A stretch of DNA of 64,000 nucleotides from Amoebidium appalachense (lineage: Eukaryota; Ichthyosporea), in the NCBI GenBank assembly GCA_963693365.1, contig CAVNZM010000015.1:1364001-1428000 (forward strand). The letters run 5' to 3'. How positions within the stretch are numbered: position 1 is the stretch's first letter; every line of letters begins with the position of its first letter. Below the pieces are notes generated by a model. It did not search any database. It was not told the origin of the DNA and saw only the letters and a list, made by a program, of their open reading frames with translations. Positions 59,821 through 64,000 of the stretch are shown piece after piece. Position numbers and translations under genes: made by a program.

Positions 59821-60720
59821 TCACACCTTTGTCGGAACGTAATCTTTCTTCTTCCTGAACATCGGGTGCTCCATTGTTCCCGGCATCTCCCTCTCTCCGT
59901 AGCCCTGCTTGATCAGATCATCCAATGTGGGTCTCTCTTTCGATGGCTGGGGTGGGTTCTCATCTGCCCGGATGTTGAAAGATGCAGCCCGTGCTCTACC
60001 CGAAGACCTTCGTTCAATTGTTGGTGAACTGGGAGTGGATACGCTTGCGGTAATCTTAGGGGATGTTGGAGAGACAGCCTGGGCTGACTGGGCAAGAGCA
60101 GCGTTCAATGCATCAACAAGGGCTGTGCCGTCGCTTGGACTCCGCCTGGCCATCAGCTTGTATGCTTCTCCAACTTCTGTAGTTTGCTGTTGTTGGTTGG
60201 CAAAAAACACCATGGCCGACATCTGCGAAGGGGAACGTGTGGCGGTGGTAGAACGAGGAAGTAAGCGAGGGGAGAGAGACGCGAGAAGACCAACACCAGA
60301 GGTTGTGTCGCGAAGGCCGGGTGGTGCAGAGACCATGACTGCAGGCTCCTCAACGCGTGTTAGAGTGCCAAGATTCGCCATGTTGCTGGCTCGAGCGAAA
60401 ATGGAAGACAGGTCGTCCGCGCTCCCTACGTTGCGCTTTGAAACCCCCCCAAGCCTAGGTTTCCCCGCTCTTCGCACGTGCAATGGTTGCTTAAGATGTA
60501 ACGAGCCCCCTAAACTAGAGCTTTTCTGCACGGGAATCTCAACCTTTTCGGTGCTGTCAGGAGTGGAAAAAACGCCTATGGTTCTGGAGATGGCGGGGAT
60601 GGGCCTTACTAACCCTAACTGTGTGGTAGTTAGTGGCTGTCTTGCTAGTGTGCTTGCACGGAGAATCCGCTTACAGTCGAGAACTTCGTCTCTTGATTTC
60701 GAGTCCAAAAATACAACCAT
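59821..60720 (-). CDS. intronless Ser/Pro-rich protein of unknown function (299 aa)
   Basis: Starts at ATG 60718-60720 in a good context (tcatgg) and stops at TGA 59821-59823. I do not recognise the family. The protein is hydrophilic, with basic and Ser/Pro-rich stretches containing SPSQ, ARRSPSDG, SPTSPK, TPSSPT and RRSSGRARAAS, likely phosphorylation sites. A glutamine patch (NQQQQTT) and a more ordered Ala-rich helix (LVDALNAALAQSAQA) lie in the middle. The C-terminus is charged and ends FRKKKDYVPTKV. No signal peptide or membrane segment. The 900-nt region lacks microsatellites, unlike everything around it, which supports a real exon. It may be the last exon of a longer minus-strand gene. 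A 308-codon frame runs opposite it (59909-60835); composition favours the minus strand. Confidence 0.55.
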   Translation of the reverse strand: MVVFLDSKSRDEVLDCKRILRASTLARQPLTTTQLGLVRPIPAISRTIGVFSTPDSTEKVEIPVQKSSSLGGSLHLKQPLHVRRAGKPRLGGVSKRNVGSADDLSSIFARASNMANLGTLTRVEEPAVMVSAPPGLRDTTSGVGLLASLSPRLLPRSTTATRSPSQMSAMVFFANQQQQTTEVGEAYKLMARRSPSDGTALVDALNAALAQSAQAVSPTSPKITASVSTPSSPTIERRSSGRARAASFNIRADENPPQPSKERPTLDDLIKQGYGEREMPGTMEHPMFRKKKDYVPTKV

Positions 60721-62684
60721 GACTATTACCCTACCCCAACGTTTGGAAATGCGTGTAAACAGGAGAACTTGTTACTCCCATGCAAACCGATCAACCCTTC
60801 GCAGTCTTCGTGTTCAATGCTCGCTCGTTCTATGAAACTGGTGAACTTGAAAACCGCCTTTTTCCCAAATAAAAAGAACCGTCACAAACGCTTTATGAAC
60901 AATTTTACATGCTTGTCTCCCTACTTCACCTAAGATGTTGCCAGGATCTATGAACAATTTTGCAAAGAAGGAAACGTGAACATAAAACCGCCAACCTTTC
61001 ATGCGAACAGTCGGGACTTGGCAAAAGGAAAAAATGAGTCCCCAGGATGTGGTCGTGAGACTTTATCCGGGCAGATATTTCTCCCTAGAGCAAGCGGAGA
61101 GATTTTAAATATATTGATCTAGAATACTGGTGGGATATATTGAATACTATCCAATGAACTCATATTGGTGTCAATTTGGTGATAGCTTTCTATTAATATT
61201 GGTTGGTTACATACAATACTCTAAGGAATATTATTGAGAAATAAAATTTTATTATTTTTTCATGCATGAGCTAGGTTCAAGTATTTAAACAGCTTCTATG
61301 AACAGCTCGCCACTCTTTAGTCTTGGTTATTTGATCTATTTACTCGAGATAGTCTAAATGACGTAGTTTGTTGTTCCCGCGAATCCAATGGAAGGTTTGA
61401 TTGAGAGGAGGGCAGAGCGCACCATCCCTTCTGTATTGATTGGCAAGTACATTGACAAGAAACGATCTACAAAGCTATACCTTAGCTGTTAACCTTATAT
61501 TAGTGGTGTTATTATATTGGACATTGCTGTTGTATATAAAAAATCAGATGATTTTGAAGTTGATGAGTGAAGAGAGTTCCCTACGTGTAACCACAAATGA
61601 CATACAACATGTATACATCTCAATTGGTTGGGATGACCCCTCCCAGGATTGCCCCCCTGAGGCGATCACCCACGATGGGAAAGGATTATGTACTCAATTT
61701 ACTTGCTAAAATTTTTCGTAACATAATGTCATCGACTCATCGTTGTCATGGAAAGACTGTTAGAGGAAAAAATCCCTTCGGGCCATAAAATAATATTTAC
61801 AACCTATCAACACAGTTTTCGAATACTTATTTATTATTAGAGACTTTGATTGCATAGAAGCATAAGCTTAGTCTATTCAGCTAATACATGGCAGGGTTCA
61901 GTTTTAGATTTGGCGATGGATCCCCCTTTGTTGGATCACGCCGTCCTAGAGCGAAGCAGACCCGTTTGAATGAATATTGTACACAAACCTACACAAACAG
62001 TACAATCCTGAAAGTTTCCTTCAGATGACGTTTCTTTCCACCCTACAATAGCGTAGAGCCATGCAGAGAAAAGAAATGTGATGCTTTTCTGTGTGGATAG
62101 AATATTGTATGCCCGTTGTGGAAAAGGAGTGTCAAAAAATGTATTAACCTGCAAGGCACAAACGGTGTGAACGTTAACTTGTGAAATTGCTGAACCTCTT
62201 GGCTCAATGCCCATTATTGCCAACTTGCTTTCCCATGGCATTTTTGTGTCTCCTTCACACCCATCTTTCAAGCGCATGTGCAGTTTATCACAGCTTTTAA
62301 CTTTTGTGTTTCCAGAAAGTGACGGTTGCCCCTTATTGGACTCTTTTGCTCCCGAACACCCCTCACATTCGCGTCATTCCCATAAACACACCCACAGGAA
62401 CAAGCTATTCCAGGATCTTTCGCGTGTACTGTTTTTTTTCTAGACATCAAGACCATCTACTCCTTCTATTCTCAGTATCTCCTTCCTCCATCATTGAACC
62501 CCTCTCCACCCCCATTAATTGCTTCCTTCCTCTTCAACTGCGCCTTTAGCCTCTAAATCTTGCCCACTCCTTCCCTTCGATTCCGCATATGTCTTCTTCT
62601 TCGAACTCCATGTTAGAACATCCGCTTGAGCCTTTGAAAAACGGCATGCTACACAAGGTCCAAGGTGTACAATGTAACGGTTAC
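60721..62684. other. noncoding, AT-rich, no gene supported
   Basis: 60840-61440 is AT-rich, with no conserved frame. 61440-61790 has short frames only. A candidate LINE fragment is listed separately. A minus-strand stretch 62162-62248 (ending before gttaata) could be an exon but phases do not connect. Confidence 0.55.
61836..61965 (+). pseudogene. decayed LINE-type endonuclease fragment
   Basis: Interrupted translation across frames shows IIRDFDCIE, like the GDFN motif of APE-type endonucleases, then SANTWQGSVLDLAMDPPLLD, like the later LDL segment. Frames are broken by stops. The match is by eye only. Confidence 0.25.
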
Positions 62685-62765
62685 CTTTCAGCAGACAGGA
62701 TGCCCATGGCTTCTTCAAAGCTCAGCCCAACATGTAGTGCTGAATCTGGGGGCGTAAGGAGGAGC
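62685..62765 (-). CDS. candidate exon of an unknown minus-strand gene
   Basis: Bounded by ttttcag and gtaacc on the minus strand; reads LTPPDSALHVGLSFEEAMGI then LSAER in a frame entered with one base and left with two. GLSFEEAMGIL recalls the first helix of J-like domains (for example PAM16), but no second half was found. Weak. Confidence 0.3.
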
Positions 62766-63389
62766 CTGAAAAGGGAGAAGTAGGAGGGGGGGGGGGGGGG
62801 GGAAAGGTTGCAGGGTTTGAGTGGAAGAAGGCCGGGGGGGAAGGGGGGGGGAGAGGGGGGGGGGGGGGGGGGGGAGGTATTTGCCCTCCATGTGTCCCGT
62901 GGCTCTGAAAACCTTACCCCCCCTTTCCCCCTGCTCCCTCCCCCAAGAGTCTTCCCCTCTAGACCTTTTCGCCTCCGCGTGCACCCACCACCACCAACCC
63001 CCCCCTCCCCCCCCCCCCTCCCCCCCCCCTCCCCCCCCCCCCCCCCCCCCCCCCCCGGCCCTCCCCCTCCGCCATCCTTCCCCCACATGTGCCCCTCCCC
63101 CAGCAACCCCCTCCACCCTCCCGCACCCTCATGGCTCCCTTTTGCTGGACATGTCCTCCCCCACCCCCCCCCCCCCCCCCTTCCCCCTCCCACCCGGACG
63201 GACCCACCCCTCACGCCCTCCCCGCCATCCCCCCCCATCCCCCCCCCCTCTCCCCTCCCCCTTCCCCCCCATACATATACACACACAAACCTACCCCTCC
63301 AAGAGGTGGCGGTGTAGGACAAGACTGCATTAGCTAACGGTAGAAACCGAAAAGGACCCACGTGCTCGTGCACAAGCACCCACACCTAC
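62766..63389. other. C/G-rich tracts, no gene supported
   Basis: G runs 62787-62802 and 62839-62873, C-rich 62998-63060 and 63160-63265. On the minus strand these follow the candidate exon at 63390-63476, as the donor-proximal tracts do elsewhere. Confidence 0.6.
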
Positions 63390-63476
63390 CTGCATCCTGA
63401 GCCACAGTGCATAGTACGCACGGACAGCTGTCCCGAAATAGAACCCATTAAAAACAAACCATACAACTTGGTTCCG
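63390..63476 (-). CDS. candidate exon with a membrane-spanning segment
   Basis: Minus-strand acceptor gttag and donor gtaggt. Phase 0 gives 29 residues with the hydrophobic aromatic stretch VVWFVFNGFYFGTAVRAYYA, plausible as a transmembrane or interfacial helix. Its join to the exon at 62685-62765 is not in phase without another small exon. Product unknown. Confidence 0.35.
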
Positions 63477-63566
63477 CTAACTAGCAGGTACATACCAGAA
63501 CATTGGAAGAAAACCAGGGAGAGGGGAAGGAGGGGGGGGGGGGGGGGGAGGGCGGATGAAGGGGGG

Positions 63567-63608
<42 letters not shown>

Positions 63609-63643
63609 AGGGTAGTCGGGAGCAAAAAGGGGGAGGGCCGTAA

Positions 63644-63677
<34 letters not shown>

Positions 63678-64000
63678 CTAAGGGCCCCGGCCGAGCGGAA
63701 GAGGATACGGGTAGGTGCAATGAAGTTCTCGACACAGTTCTCACATATGCGTGCACACACACACAAAACATGGGACTTTGCAAGTGTGTGTACAACTTCC
63801 CAGCCTCCCCCCCCCCCCCCTCCCCTCCCCCCCTCCCCCCCCCCCCCCCCCCCCCGGGCCCCTCTCCCCCTCCACACCTCCCCCCCATTCTCACCATCCC
63901 TTGCATGACCCTCATTTCCCAATCCTCACCCTCCCATCCCCATGGGCCTCCTCCCCCCGCCCCTCCCCCCCCCCGTCCCCCTCTCGTCTCACCTCTTCCC
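63477..64000. other. right-edge G- and C-rich tracts
   Basis: G runs 63532-63608 and 63641-63676, C runs 63807-63855. No gene seen; the gene of the candidate exons probably continues beyond the window. Confidence 0.6.

Noticed and set aside
59909-60835. 308-codon plus-strand frame
   Set aside because: Composition (scattered Cys, unusual residue mix) looks like the antisense shadow of the minus-strand gene.

Overview
This window is nuclear DNA from an intron-dense eukaryote with extreme low-complexity content. I found no prokaryotic operons, CRISPR arrays, rRNA or tRNA. Introns are packed with C/G homopolymers up to several tens of bases, (CA)n/(GT)n, (GA)n/(CT)n, minisatellites and short interspersed repeats. 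A fused glutaminase-synthetase carbamoyl-phosphate synthase with a mitochondrial-type leader sits beside a RabGAP1-like TBC/coiled-coil gene. That fits a unicellular holozoan such as an ichthyosporean best. A stramenopile or other alga with a CPS III-type enzyme is the alternative. The taxon is inference, not proof.

Layout. 1-441: open frame running in from the left edge, perhaps the C-terminus of a LINE-type reverse transcriptase, followed by (AC)n and A(46). 442-4666: no gene seen, repeat-rich. 4667-14902 (minus): a complete carbamoyl-phosphate synthase gene of 16 phase-consistent exons, about 1540 residues: mitochondrial leader, glutaminase, two ATP-grasp synthetase halves, allosteric domain. 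14903-23127: intergenic, no supported gene, probably holding the CPS promoter and perhaps the 5' end of the next gene. 23128 to about 58145 (plus): a TBC-domain Rab GTPase-activating protein in about 38 small exons spread over 35 kb, with an N-terminal Ser/Lys-rich linker, a TBC domain with both catalytic fingers, then a long coiled coil. 59821-60720 (minus): an intronless Ser/Pro-rich 299-residue protein of unknown function. 60721-64000: noncoding sequence, a decayed LINE endonuclease-like fragment and two weak minus-strand candidate exons.

The two large genes are divergently transcribed and functionally unrelated (mitochondrial nitrogen/arginine metabolism versus membrane traffic). Exon phases were checked junction by junction. 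The CPS gene closes completely. The TBC gene closes from 31530 to 56168, and its 5' end and last exon remain open.

The most unusual signal is in the introns. In both genes, on opposite strands, long C-tracts on the sense strand begin only about 5-30 nt after many 5' splice donors. (CA)n often runs directly into the acceptor AG, and (GT)n often begins at the donor. A family of short repeats ending in poly-C, all located copies in sense orientation with the host gene, populates the same introns. This looks like a coupled intron/mobile-element system worth genome-wide testing.
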